From NCBI RefSeq assembly GCF_002157835.1, contig NZ_CP020809.1, positions 1,984,001 through 2,048,000 on the forward strand: 64,000 bases of DNA, given 5' to 3'. This document shows, piece by piece, positions 20,125 through 28,256 of the stretch (positions within the stretch are counted from its first letter, which is position 1; each line of letters begins with the position of its first letter). The stretch comes from Mycobacterium dioxanotrophicus (lineage in GTDB: Bacteria; Actinomycetota; Actinomycetes; Mycobacteriales; Mycobacteriaceae). Both the position numbers and the translations under genes were made by a program. The notes below the pieces were generated by a model, which was not told the origin of the DNA, did no database searches, and saw only the letters and a program-made list of their open reading frames with translations.

Positions 20125-20169
20125 ATGCTTGCAATTCTGGCCATTTCTACCAACTTAATGGAGAAGTGA
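20125..20169 (+). CDS. leaderless upstream ORF overlapping the cysD start
   Basis: A 14-codon ORF, MLAILAISTNLMEK, begins at the predicted +1 of the cysD promoter. Its stop TGA (20167-20169) overlaps the cysD ATG as TGATG, so ribosomes ending here could re-initiate on cysD. Leaderless small ORFs before sulfur genes are known in M. smegmatis, where several are polycysteine attenuators. This one has no Cys but two Met codons, so if it senses anything it is not Cys-tRNA. Its existence is inferred from promoter and overlap geometry only. Confidence 0.45.
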   Translation: MLAILAISTNLMEK

Positions 20170-21098
20170 TGACCGCAACGCTCAAGGCTGACAAACAGAC
20201 CGGGCACTACGAGCTGAGCCATCTGCGCTCGCTCGAAGCCGAAGCCATCCACATCATCCGCGAGGTCGCCGCCGAGTTCGAGCGTCCCGTGCTGCTGTTC
20301 TCCGGCGGCAAGGACTCGATCGTGATGCTGCACCTGGCGATCAAGGCGTTCAAGCCGGGGCGGCTGCCGTTCCCGGTGATGCACGTCGACACCGGCCACA
20401 ACTTCGACGAGGTCCTGCAGACCCGTGACGAGCTGGTCGCCGAGCACGGCGTACGGCTGGTGGTGGCCAAGGTGCAGGACGACATCGACGCCGGTCGCGT
20501 AGTCGAGACCATCCCGTCGCGCAACCCGCTGCAGACCGTCACGTTGCTGCGGGCCATCCGGGAGAACAGGTTCGACGCCGCATTCGGTGGCGCCCGCCGC
20601 GACGAGGAGAAGGCCCGCGCCAAGGAGCGGGTGTTCAGTTTCCGCGACGAGTTCGGTCAGTGGGACCCCAAGGCGCAACGCCCCGAGCTGTGGAACCTGT
20701 ACAACGGCCGTCACCACAAGGGCGAGCACATCCGCGCCTTCCCGATCTCCAACTGGACCGAGTTCGATATCTGGTCCTACATCGGCGCAGAAAAGATCAA
20801 GCTGCCCACAATCTATTACGCACACCAGCGCAAGGTTTTTGAGCGCGACGGCATGTTGCTCGCCGTGCACAGGCACCTGCAGCCGCGCAAGGATGAGCCG
20901 GTGATCGAGAAGTCCGTGCGCTTCCGCACCGTCGGCGATGTCACCTGCACCGGATGTGTCGAATCGACGGCGGCGACGGTGTCCGAGGTGATCGCCGAGA
21001 CCGCGGTGTCGCGGCTGACCGAGCGCGGCGCGACCCGCGCCGACGACCGGATCTCCGAGGCCGGTATGGAAGACCGTAAGCGGGAGGGCTACTTCTGA
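20169..21098 (+). CDS. cysD: sulfate adenylyltransferase subunit 2
   Basis: A 309-residue ATP sulfurylase small subunit that makes adenosine phosphosulfate from ATP and sulfate, working with the GTPase CysN. The PP-loop is LLFSGGKDSIVMLHLA (about residues 41-56). Other CysD motifs are HVDTGHNFDEVLQTRD, AFGGARRDEEKARAKERVFS and the C-terminal RFRTVGDVTCTGCVES. Length is normal for the family. The ATG at 20169 overlaps the upstream ORF stop; a GTG directly before it is also possible. First enzyme gene of the sulfate-assimilation operon. Confidence 0.95.
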   Translation: MTATLKADKQTGHYELSHLRSLEAEAIHIIREVAAEFERPVLLFSGGKDSIVMLHLAIKAFKPGRLPFPVMHVDTGHNFDEVLQTRDELVAEHGVRLVVAKVQDDIDAGRVVETIPSRNPLQTVTLLRAIRENRFDAAFGGARRDEEKARAKERVFSFRDEFGQWDPKAQRPELWNLYNGRHHKGEHIRAFPISNWTEFDIWSYIGAEKIKLPTIYYAHQRKVFERDGMLLAVHRHLQPRKDEPVIEKSVRFRTVGDVTCTGCVESTAATVSEVIAETAVSRLTERGATRADDRISEAGMEDRKREGYF

Positions 21099-21187
21099 TG
21101 GGGCGAGCGAAGCGACGGGGGATTGCACTGGGGCGAGCGAAGCGACGGGGGATTGCACTGGGGCGAGCGAAGCGACGGGGGATCTGA
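21098..21187 (+). repeat. three tandem 30-bp repeats between cysD and cysNC, open in one frame
   Basis: A 30-bp unit, starting GGGGCGAGCGAAGCGACGGG and ending GGATTGCACT, occurs at 21100-21129 and 21130-21159. A third copy (21160-21183) is truncated. Thirty bases is ten codons, so the array is open: ATG at 21098 (overlapping the cysD stop as TGATG) encodes three rounds of GRAKRRGIAL and stops at 21185-21187, 2 bases before the cysNC ATG. It may be a chance effect of a repeat insertion, or it may keep translation coupled across the gap. The unit is highly basic if translated. Confidence 0.8.
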
Positions 21188-21189
21188 CT

Positions 21190-23034
21190 ATGGCGACTCT
21201 TCTTCGCCTTGCCACCGCAGGCTCGGTCGACGACGGCAAGTCCACGCTGATCGGCCGGCTGCTCTACGACAGCAAGGCCGTCATGGAGGACCAGCTCGCC
21301 GCCGTCGAGCGCACCTCCAAGGAACGCGGCCACGACTACACCGACCTGGCACTGGTCACCGACGGCCTGCGCGCCGAGCGTGAGCAGGGCATCACCATCG
21401 ACGTGGCATACCGCTACTTCGCCACGGCCAAGCGCAAATTCATCATCGCCGACACCCCGGGGCACATCCAGTACACCCGCAACATGGTGACCGGAGCTTC
21501 CACCGCCCAGCTGGTCATCGTGCTGGTCGACGCGCGCCACGGACTGCTCGAGCAGTCCCGCAGACACGCCTTCCTGGCGTCGCTGCTGGGCATCCAGCAC
21601 ATCGTGCTCGCGGTCAACAAGATGGACCTGATCGATTGGGACCAGGAGAAATTCGAGGCCATCCGCGACGAGTTCCATGCGTTCGCCGCCAGGTTGGACG
21701 TCCATGACGTCACCACCATTCCGATGTCGGCGCTCAACGGCGACAACGTGGTGACCAAATCCGACATCACGCCGTGGTACGAGGGTCCGGCGCTGCTGAG
21801 TCATCTGGAAGACGTCTACATCGCCGGTGACCGCAACCTCGTGGACGTCCGTTTCCCGGTGCAGTACGTGATCCGGCCGCAGACGCACGAGCATGCCGAT
21901 CACCGCAGCTATGCGGGCACGGTCGCCAGCGGCGTGCTGCGCACCGGCGACGACGTCGTGGTGTTGCCCACCGGTAAGTCCACCCGGATCACCGAGATCG
22001 AAGGTCCGTCGGGCGTCCTCGACGAGGCGTTCCCGCCGATGGCCGTGTCGATCAGCCTGTCCGACGACATCGACATCTCTCGCGGCGACATGATCGCGCG
22101 GCCGAACAACCAGCCGCGCGTGGTGCAGGATTTCGACGCCACCGTGTGCTGGATGGCCGACGACGCATCGTTGGAGCCGGGCCGCGAGTACCTGGTCAAG
22201 CACACCACCCGCACCACGCGGGCCAAGGTGGTCGGCCTCGACTATCGCCTCGACGTCAACACCCTGCACCGCGACAAGTCCGCGACCGCGCTCAAACTCA
22301 ATGAGCTGGGCCGCATCTCGTTGCGCACACAGGTGCCGCTGTTGCTCGACGAGTACAGCCGCAACGCCGCCACCGGGTCGTTCATCCTGATCGATCCCAA
22401 CACCAACGGCACGGTCGCCGCGGGTATGGTCTTGCGTGACACCCGCAACGAGACCGCGAGCCCCAACACGGTGCGGCACCAGTCGCTGTGCACCGCTGAG
22501 GATCGGCTGTCGAAGGGCCGCACCGTCTGGTTCACCGGACTGTCCGGGTCGGGCAAATCGTCGGTGGCGATGCTGGTCGAGCAGAAGCTCCTCGAAAAGG
22601 GCATCCCCGCTTACGTTCTCGACGGGGACAATCTGCGCCACGGGTTGAATGCGGATCTGGGCTTCTCGATGGCCGACCGCGCGGAGAACCAGCGCAGGCT
22701 CGCCCACATCGCCGCCATCCTCGCAGACTCCGGCCAGGTCGTCCTGGTGCCCGCCATCAGCCCGCTCGAGGAGCATCGTGCGTTGGCGCGCAAGGTCGCC
22801 ACCGAGGCGGGGCTGGACTTCTTCGAGGTGTTCTGTGACACCCCGATGGAGGACTGCGAACGGCGAGATCCCAAGGGGCTCTATGCCAAAGCCCGCGCCG
22901 GTGAGATCACGCACTTCACCGGGATCGACAGCCCGTACCAGCGGCCCAAGAACCCCGACCTGCGGCTGACCCCGGACCGCAGCCCGGACGAGCTGGCACA
23001 GTCGGTCATCGACTTGTTGGAAGGCGGCCGATGA
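21190..23034 (+). CDS. cysN: bifunctional sulfate adenylyltransferase GTPase subunit / APS kinase
   Basis: A 614-residue CysN-CysC fusion. Residues 1 to about 430 are the EF-Tu-like GTPase: P-loop AGSVDDGKSTLIGRLLYDSK, switch block EREQGITIDVAYRYF, G3 DTPGHIQYTRNM and NKMD. Residues from about 440 to the end are APS kinase, with P-loop GLSGSGKSS, DGDNLRHGLNADLGF and the FEVFCDTPMEDCERRDPKGLYAKAR region. It couples GTP hydrolysis to APS synthesis and then phosphorylates APS to PAPS. It is preceded by the 30-bp repeat array, and its stop overlaps the cysQ start. Confidence 0.95.
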   Translation: MATLLRLATAGSVDDGKSTLIGRLLYDSKAVMEDQLAAVERTSKERGHDYTDLALVTDGLRAEREQGITIDVAYRYFATAKRKFIIADTPGHIQYTRNMVTGASTAQLVIVLVDARHGLLEQSRRHAFLASLLGIQHIVLAVNKMDLIDWDQEKFEAIRDEFHAFAARLDVHDVTTIPMSALNGDNVVTKSDITPWYEGPALLSHLEDVYIAGDRNLVDVRFPVQYVIRPQTHEHADHRSYAGTVASGVLRTGDDVVVLPTGKSTRITEIEGPSGVLDEAFPPMAVSISLSDDIDISRGDMIARPNNQPRVVQDFDATVCWMADDASLEPGREYLVKHTTRTTRAKVVGLDYRLDVNTLHRDKSATALKLNELGRISLRTQVPLLLDEYSRNAATGSFILIDPNTNGTVAAGMVLRDTRNETASPNTVRHQSLCTAEDRLSKGRTVWFTGLSGSGKSSVAMLVEQKLLEKGIPAYVLDGDNLRHGLNADLGFSMADRAENQRRLAHIAAILADSGQVVLVPAISPLEEHRALARKVATEAGLDFFEVFCDTPMEDCERRDPKGLYAKARAGEITHFTGIDSPYQRPKNPDLRLTPDRSPDELAQSVIDLLEGGR

Positions 23035-23762
23035 ACGACCACGAGCTCGCGGAGCGGCTGGCCACCCGTGCGGGGGAGCTGCTGCTCGATGTTCGTGCCG
23101 ACTTCGCTGACGCCACGGTCGAGGAGCGAAAAGCAGCCGGGGACAAGCAGTCCCACGACTTCCTGATGGCGGAGCTGGCCGTGCAGCGTCCGGGCGACGC
23201 GGTGTTGTCCGAAGAGGGGGTGGATGATCCGGTGCGACTGAGCGCCGACCGGGTGTGGATCGTCGACCCGCTCGACGGCACCCGGGAGTTCTCCGAACTC
23301 GGCCGTGACGATTGGGCTGTCCACGTGGCGCTGTGGCAGGCGGGCGAATTGGTTGCCGGCGCCGTGGCGCTGCCCGCCCAGAACACCACCCTGTCCACGC
23401 CCGAGGTAGCCGCGCCGCGCACGTTCGACGGCCCGCCCCGGGTGGTCGTGTCGCGTACCCGGCCACCGGCTGTGGCGCTTGCGGTGCGTGACGCGCTGGA
23501 CGGCACGTTGGTCGAAATGGGTTCGGCCGGAGCCAAAGTCGCCGCCGTCATCCGCGGCGTCGCCGATGTGTACGTGCACGCCGGCGGGCAGTATGAATGG
23601 GATTCGGCCGCACCGGTCGCCGTGGCGCGGGCCGCCGGGCTGCACACGTCGCGCATCGACGGCTCGCCGCTGGTCTACAACTCGGCCGATCCCAAGCTGC
23701 CCGATCTCGTGGTGTGCCGCCCCGAGTTGGCCGAGCGCGTACTGGGCGTCACCGCGGGGTAA
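23031..23762 (+). CDS. cysQ: 3'-phosphoadenosine 5'-phosphate phosphatase
   Basis: A 243-residue inositol-monophosphatase-fold enzyme. Motifs are SEEGVDDP, WIVDPLDGTREFSE (metal-binding DPLDGT) and YEWDSAAPVAVARAAG (WD-x-AAP). CysQ removes the 3' phosphate of PAP or PAPS, controlling the PAPS pool; the actinobacterial enzyme (Rv2131c type) also acts on fructose-1,6-bisphosphate and inositol-1-phosphate. ATGA overlap with cysNC shows co-translation, which supports the sulfur role over a purely inositol one. Confidence 0.92.
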   Translation: MNDHELAERLATRAGELLLDVRADFADATVEERKAAGDKQSHDFLMAELAVQRPGDAVLSEEGVDDPVRLSADRVWIVDPLDGTREFSELGRDDWAVHVALWQAGELVAGAVALPAQNTTLSTPEVAAPRTFDGPPRVVVSRTRPPAVALAVRDALDGTLVEMGSAGAKVAAVIRGVADVYVHAGGQYEWDSAAPVAVARAAGLHTSRIDGSPLVYNSADPKLPDLVVCRPELAERVLGVTAG

Positions 23763-23816
23763 TTCGCGCCGAAATTGCCGCGCCGAACCCTGTGCGGGCC
23801 GTGTCAGGATTCCGGC

Positions 23817-24551
23817 ATGGGCTTCTACGACTGCCGCTGCATGCTGACCGGCGTCAGCGTCGATTTCGTCGGTGCCACCGCGGTCATCCTGCGGTGCACC
23901 CCGGCGGGTTACGAACCCGTCGCGCTGGGTGTTTCAGGTGATTACAGCGGCTACGGCATGCTCTGGGGACTGACGGAAGATCGCAATACCCAACTGGTCT
24001 ACGAATACTTCTCCCGGCTGAGCCGCAGCGGGCGGTTCACGGCGCGCATGCATCCACTGGAAGATCCTGTCGAGTTCACCGACGAATTAGACCTTGAGCA
24101 AGTGCTCGGTGCCATCGAGTCGTCGTGGTCGTTGTCGCCGCCCTACGACGGCGAGGATCTCGAGGTCCTGCCGCTGGTGGTCCTCGACGGCGCCAACCTC
24201 GTCTTCGCCTTGATCGCACAACCGATCTGGGATGCCATCGCGGCGGCCGGGCCGGCGGAAGCATCACTGCAGGCGGCATTCGGGGACGCCACAGTGCCGC
24301 AGGAGATCTACGGCGGCCATCTCAGCGAAGTCGAGCCGCAGCTGCGTCAATTCGCCGCGGTGAACGCATTCGTGCGCGCCCACGGTCTCCGGTGGGCACC
24401 ACCGGCCGATCCCGCTCAGCGGTACCCGACCGAGATGGGTGCCCAGCGCGACGACGACGAGAATGCCGAGTTCATCGCGCAGGCTCGCCGCGATTACCAC
24501 GACAGCCCGGCACTGCTCGCCGGCCTTGACGCGTACGAAAAGCGGCTCTGA
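23817..24551 (+). CDS. protein of unknown function
   Basis: A 244-residue soluble protein with no recognised domain. It starts MGFYDCRCMLTGVSVDFVGA and contains VILRCTPAGYEPVALGVSGDYSGYG and DDDENAEFIAQARRDY near the end. There is no signal peptide or TM segment; it is acidic. Two Cys near the start (CRC) are conspicuous but unpaired later. It lies 54 bp after cysQ on the same strand, but nothing ties it to sulfur metabolism. The opening MGFYDCRCM resembles uncharacterised proteins found in several actinobacteria and myxobacteria, from memory. Confidence 0.75.
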   Translation: MGFYDCRCMLTGVSVDFVGATAVILRCTPAGYEPVALGVSGDYSGYGMLWGLTEDRNTQLVYEYFSRLSRSGRFTARMHPLEDPVEFTDELDLEQVLGAIESSWSLSPPYDGEDLEVLPLVVLDGANLVFALIAQPIWDAIAAAGPAEASLQAAFGDATVPQEIYGGHLSEVEPQLRQFAAVNAFVRAHGLRWAPPADPAQRYPTEMGAQRDDDENAEFIAQARRDYHDSPALLAGLDAYEKRL

Positions 24552-24579
24552 CGCCGCCCCGGGCTACTACGCTGGCCCG

Positions 24580-25176
24580 ATGACCCGCCCCACTCTGCGC
24601 GAACTTGCCAGCCTGCCCGTCGAACCCGTTCGCCTCGCCGATTCCGCCCTGGTCCTCATCGACTGCCAGAAGACCTACACGCAAGGGGTCATGGAGCTCG
24701 AAGGTGTCCAAGCCGCGCTCGACGAGACAGCCGCACTGCTCGAACGCGCCCGCACCGCCGGCATTCCGATCATCCACATCCAGCACTCCGACGGTCCTGG
24801 CTCGCTGTACGACATCGAGGGGGAGAGCGGCGCGATCGTCGACGCCGTCGCGCCCCGCGGTGACGAGCCAGTGGTGGTCAAGCAGTTCCCGAACTCGTTC
24901 GTGCAGACCGAGCTTGACGAGCGGCTCAAGGCCCTCGGCGCGTCGAACCTGGTCCTCGCCGGCTTCATGACCCACATGTGCGTCAACTCCACCGCCCGCG
25001 GCGCATTCAGCCTCGGGTATGCGCCGACGGTCGTGGCCGCCGCGACCGCCACCCGCAGTCTGGCAGGCCCGGACGGTCAGGCGGTACCGGCAGCGGCGTT
25101 GCAGGCGGCAAGCCTTGCCGGCCTCGCGGATCTGGTCGCGGTCGTGGTGCCCGGCACCGCAGACATCCCTGACTAG
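24580..25176 (+). CDS. isochorismatase-family cysteine hydrolase
   Basis: A 198-residue cysteine hydrolase. Catalytic Asp is in ALVLIDCQKTYTQG, Lys in VVKQFPNSFVQT and nucleophilic Cys in GFMTHMCVNSTARGAFSLGY; all three are in the expected order. The family includes nicotinamidases, N-carbamoylsarcosine amidases and isochorismatases, and the sequence does not decide among them. It starts 28 bp after the unknown gene and ends 6 bp before the next, so 23.8-26.3 kb could be one transcript. Confidence 0.87.
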   Translation: MTRPTLRELASLPVEPVRLADSALVLIDCQKTYTQGVMELEGVQAALDETAALLERARTAGIPIIHIQHSDGPGSLYDIEGESGAIVDAVAPRGDEPVVVKQFPNSFVQTELDERLKALGASNLVLAGFMTHMCVNSTARGAFSLGYAPTVVAAATATRSLAGPDGQAVPAAALQAASLAGLADLVAVVVPGTADIPD

Positions 25177-25182
25177 CCCGCC

Positions 25183-25848
25183 ATGACGCGTCCCGACACC
25201 AGGGTGACCCGGCTCGCCGAGCTGCAGAGCACATCCCGCGGCCGGCTCGACCAGCTGCTCGACAGCACACCGCTGGCGACCGTCGCCCTCGTGCGCGCCG
25301 GTCATCCCGTGGTGTTCCCGATCGGATTCGCCCGCATCGGCGACGATCTGGTCATTCATGGTTCGACCGGGTCGCCCTGGATGCGGGCGTTGGCAGGTGG
25401 TGCGTCGGTCGCGGTGTCGGTCACCGCGCTGGACGGGGTGACCGTGGCGCGCAGCGCATTCGAGTCGTCGTTCGCCTACCGCAGTGCGGTGGTGTTCGGG
25501 ACGTTCGAGCGCATCGCCGTTGAGGACAAGACCGCCTACCTGCAGATCTTGACCGATACGTTCGTGCCGGGCCGCGTCGCCGAACTGCGGGACAGCACCG
25601 CCAAGGAACTTGCCGCGACGCTGGCGTTGCGGCTGCCCATCGGTGTCGACAACTGGTCATTGAAGATCAGCGACGGGTGGCCCGAGGACCCGCCGGAGGA
25701 CGTCGCCGCGGGCGCCTGGGCCGGGGTGGTGCCGTTGACGACGCAGTACGGCTCGCCGCAAACCGCCCCGGATGTCGCGCCGGGAACTCCCGTGCCGCCG
25801 TCGGTACGCGCGATGACGGGTGCCCTGCGCAACACGGCCCCGCGGTAG
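25183..25848 (+). CDS. pyridoxamine 5'-phosphate oxidase-family flavoprotein
   Basis: A 221-residue split-barrel flavoprotein. The core [41 protein letters not shown] matches the Pyridox_ox_2/NimA-like group that binds FMN, heme or F420. The C-terminal part [20 protein letters not shown] is typical of that group. These proteins are often annotated by homology only; the reaction is unknown here. It sits 6 bp after the hydrolase and 19 bp before the Rrf2 regulator. Confidence 0.85.
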   Translation: MTRPDTRVTRLAELQSTSRGRLDQLLDSTPLATVALVRAGHPVVFPIGFARIGDDLVIHGSTGSPWMRALAGGASVAVSVTALDGVTVARSAFESSFAYRSAVVFGTFERIAVEDKTAYLQILTDTFVPGRVAELRDSTAKELAATLALRLPIGVDNWSLKISDGWPEDPPEDVAAGAWAGVVPLTTQYGSPQTAPDVAPGTPVPPSVRAMTGALRNTAPR

Positions 25849-25867
25849 CGCTGGCAGAATCCACACC

Positions 25868-26338
25868 ATGCGGATGTCGGCGAAGGCGGAGTACGCCGTC
25901 CGCGCCATGGTCGAACTGGCCACCGTCGGCGAGGGCGACCTGGTCAAAACCGATGATCTGGCCAAAGCGCAGGGCATCCCGGCGCAGTTCCTGGTCGATA
26001 TCTTGTCCGATCTACGGACCGACCGTCTGGTCCGCAGCCACCGCGGCCGTGACGGTGGCTACGAGCTGGCCCGGCCGGCCGACGCGATCAGCATCGCCGA
26101 CGTGTTGCGCTGTATCGACGGCCCGCTGGCCAGCGTCCGCGACATCGGGTTGGGGGATCTGCCGTACTCGGGTCCGACCGCTGCGCTCACCGACGTGTGG
26201 CGAGCATTGCGGGCCAGCATGAGGTCGGTGCTGGAGGAGACCAGCCTGGCCGACGTAGCCAGCGGCGCGTTGCCGGGCCACGTCGTGAAGCTGGCCGGGG
26301 CCTATATCAGTCAAGAGGCGCAGCGGGGTCACGGCTAG
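25868..26338 (+). CDS. Rrf2-family transcriptional regulator
   Basis: A 156-residue winged-helix regulator. The N-terminus [18 protein letters not shown] and segments [18 protein letters not shown] and [15 protein letters not shown] are the Rrf2 DNA-binding domain. The three-Cys Fe-S ligand cluster of IscR/NsrR is absent; the single Cys is in VLRCIDG. That makes it closer to CymR/Rv1287-like members. In M. tuberculosis Rv1287 (Rrf2) directly follows cysDN, so this is probably the same regulator displaced by four genes. Control of sulfur or cysteine genes is an inference from synteny. Confidence 0.88.
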   Translation: MRMSAKAEYAVRAMVELATVGEGDLVKTDDLAKAQGIPAQFLVDILSDLRTDRLVRSHRGRDGGYELARPADAISIADVLRCIDGPLASVRDIGLGDLPYSGPTAALTDVWRALRASMRSVLEETSLADVASGALPGHVVKLAGAYISQEAQRGHG

Positions 26339-26347
26339 CCGAGAAGC

Positions 26348-26731
26348 TCAGCCGCCGTACGGCCGGGTGATGATCTCCAGGTAATGCCCGGAGGGGTCCT
26401 GGAAGTACACCCCGCGGCCGCCGTCGTTGTGGTTGATCTCGCCGGGTCGCGCGGCCCGTGGGTCCGCCCAGTGCTGCAGCCCGCGTTCGCGGATGCGGCC
26501 GTAGATCGCGTCGAACTCGTCCTCGGAGACCAGGAACGCGTAGTGCTGCGGCCGAATATCTTCTTCGGGACCCACCTGGGCGTAGTCGAGGCTGACGCCG
26601 TGGTTGAGCGTCACAGCCAGGAAGTGGCCGAATTCTTTGGCGCTGGGAAGACCGAACAGGTCGGTGAAGAAGGTCGCCGACTCCGCGCGGTCCCTGGCGG
26701 CGACGATGGTGTGGTTGAAAGTGATGGCCAT
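26348..26731 (-). CDS. VOC-superfamily (glyoxalase/dioxygenase-like) protein
   Basis: A 127-residue single-module vicinal-oxygen-chelate protein. It begins MAITFNHTIVAARDR (metal-ligand His in the first beta strand), has SLDYAQVG and QHYAFLVSEDEFDAIYGRI (second His), and ends GVYFQDPSGHYLEIITRPYG with the C-terminal Glu ligand. Two modules, usually from a dimer, form the metal site. Possible roles are glyoxalase, antibiotic binding or dioxygenase. The start is 55 bp from the divergent acetyltransferase start. Confidence 0.85.
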   Translation of the reverse strand: MAITFNHTIVAARDRAESATFFTDLFGLPSAKEFGHFLAVTLNHGVSLDYAQVGPEEDIRPQHYAFLVSEDEFDAIYGRIRERGLQHWADPRAARPGEINHNDGGRGVYFQDPSGHYLEIITRPYGG

Positions 26732-26786
26732 GTAGATCCAGTAAACCCGTGCGTCGATACCGTCGGCAACGGTGCAGGATATGGGG

Positions 26787-27311
26787 ATGGCCGAGGTACC
26801 GACGCTGACCGGACCGCGGGTTCGGCTACGGGCTCCGGCCGTGACCGACGCCGAGGCGATGTTCACCCGCATCTCCTCCGACCCGGAGGTGACGCGGTAC
26901 CTGGCCTGGCGGCCGCATCCCGACGTGGCCGAGACGCGGCGAGTGATCACGTCGTTGTTCAACGCGGACAAGGAGATAACGCGGTTGATCGAGGTGGACG
27001 GCGAAGCCGTCGGCCTGGCCGCCCGCCGATACCGCCAGCCGCACGAGGTCGAGCTGGGCTACTGCCTGGCGCGCGACTGGTGGGGGCCGGGGCTGATGTC
27101 GGAGGCGGTCGCGGTGCTGCTGGACGAGATCGTGCGCGATACCGCGGTGTATCGGGTGTCGGCGTTCTGCCATGTCGACAATGCCGCGTCGGCCGGGGTG
27201 CTGCGCCGGTGCGGTCTGGCGCTTGAGGGCCGGCTGGCCCGCTACTCGATGTTCCCGAATATCAGCGAAGAACCCCAGGACGTGCTGCTGTTCGGAAAAG
27301 CGTTGCGGTAG
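26787..27311 (+). CDS. GNAT-family N-acetyltransferase (RimJ/RimL type)
   Basis: A 174-residue acetyltransferase. It starts with the TGPRVRLRAPAVTDAEAMF segment and STDPEV-like SDPEVTRYLAW of the RimJ/RimL subgroup. Motif A is VELGYCLARDWWGPGLMSEAVAVLL and motif B VYRVSAFCHVDNAASAGVLRRCGLALEG. It would use acetyl-CoA to acetylate a protein N-terminus or a small amine. AGGA at 26775 fits ATG 26787; GTG 26772 and ATG 26781 are also in frame. Confidence 0.85.
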   Translation: MAEVPTLTGPRVRLRAPAVTDAEAMFTRISSDPEVTRYLAWRPHPDVAETRRVITSLFNADKEITRLIEVDGEAVGLAARRYRQPHEVELGYCLARDWWGPGLMSEAVAVLLDEIVRDTAVYRVSAFCHVDNAASAGVLRRCGLALEGRLARYSMFPNISEEPQDVLLFGKALR

Positions 27312-27330
27312 CGGGCCGTCGGTCTCGTAC

Positions 27331-28215
27331 TCAGCGGTTGCGCAGCGAGAGCTGCTGCACCACCACGTCGCCGTCGGAGGAGCGGGCGGTGATCTGGGCG
27401 ACCGCGGTGTCCGGGCTGTTGGTCTCGGGCACCTGCACATCGGTCGAACCGCTGGTCTGGGTGCGCACCAGGTATGGTCCGCGTTCGGGGAGCCCGATCG
27501 CGACATCGCCGTTGCGGGTGATGGCCTCGACGCTGCGCGGCGCGGTGTCGCGGAAGTCGACGGTGACGTCGCCGTCGGATGTGCTCGCGATGAACTGCTC
27601 GGACACCGCGATGGGGTCGCGAGTGGTGACCGAACCGTCCACGGTGTGCACCTCGATCCGCCGTGCACCGCCGAGCAGGATGATCTCGCCGTCGTTGGTG
27701 CGGGCTTCCAGCTGGTCCAGGTCGGCCTGTGCGATGACGGCGCCGAACTCCTGCTGGGTACGCACGGTCAACCGGCGCGCCTGATCGGGCGGCAGCGCGA
27801 CGGTGATCTCGCCGCCACGGGCCCATGCCAGCATCGGACCGGGGTTACCCGCGATGGTGACGCGGGTTTCGCCGCCGACGGTGCTCACCGACAGCTGGTG
27901 GGCTCCGCTGTGCGTGGTGTTGAGCAGGCGCAGATCGGCTTTGGGTTCACGGGTTTCGCGGTCCGCGGTGATGCGGATCGCGACGGGGATACGCGCGGTG
28001 TCGATCACCAGGGCACGCATGGTCGACGGCAGCGCCTGGCTGTCGGTGATGACCCGCAGCGCGCTGACGCCCCACGCGGTCACGCCCAGCGCGGCCACGG
28101 TCGTGGCGACCACCAGTGCGGCGATGGTGATCAGGGTCAGGCGCAAGGCGGTGCGCCCGCCCGAGGACAGCTGTGGCGGCTGCGCGCGTATCGGTGGGGG
28201 CGTGAGGGTCTGCAC
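27331..28215 (-). CDS. DUF4097-type membrane-anchored beta-strand repeat protein
   Basis: A 294-residue protein with a cytoplasmic Pro-rich N-terminus, one TM segment (about residues 26-50) and a long outside domain of repeated short beta strands, the DUF4097 (adhesin-like) fold. Repeats such as TNDGEIILLGG, TVDGSVTTRD, STSDGDVTVDF and TRNGDVAIGL show the right-handed helix pattern. It lies 41 bp downstream of the NarL-type regulator gene, third in an operon with its kinase. Similar proteins accompany envelope-stress two-component systems; it may be the target or feedback sensor. Confidence 0.85.
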   Translation of the reverse strand: MQTLTPPPIRAQPPQLSSGGRTALRLTLITIAALVVATTVAALGVTAWGVSALRVITDSQALPSTMRALVIDTARIPVAIRITADRETREPKADLRLLNTTHSGAHQLSVSTVGGETRVTIAGNPGPMLAWARGGEITVALPPDQARRLTVRTQQEFGAVIAQADLDQLEARTNDGEIILLGGARRIEVHTVDGSVTTRDPIAVSEQFIASTSDGDVTVDFRDTAPRSVEAITRNGDVAIGLPERGPYLVRTQTSGSTDVQVPETNSPDTAVAQITARSSDGDVVVQQLSLRNR

Positions 28216-28256
28216 GGTGGAAGTCCTTCCCGGGGTATGTATTTGACGACGTAGGG

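Noticed and set aside
20941..23466. Long minus-strand open frame opposite cysNC and cysQ
   Set aside because: It lies opposite confidently assigned genes, has no domain and reads as Arg/Gly/Val-rich antisense, a usual by-product of high GC codon bias.
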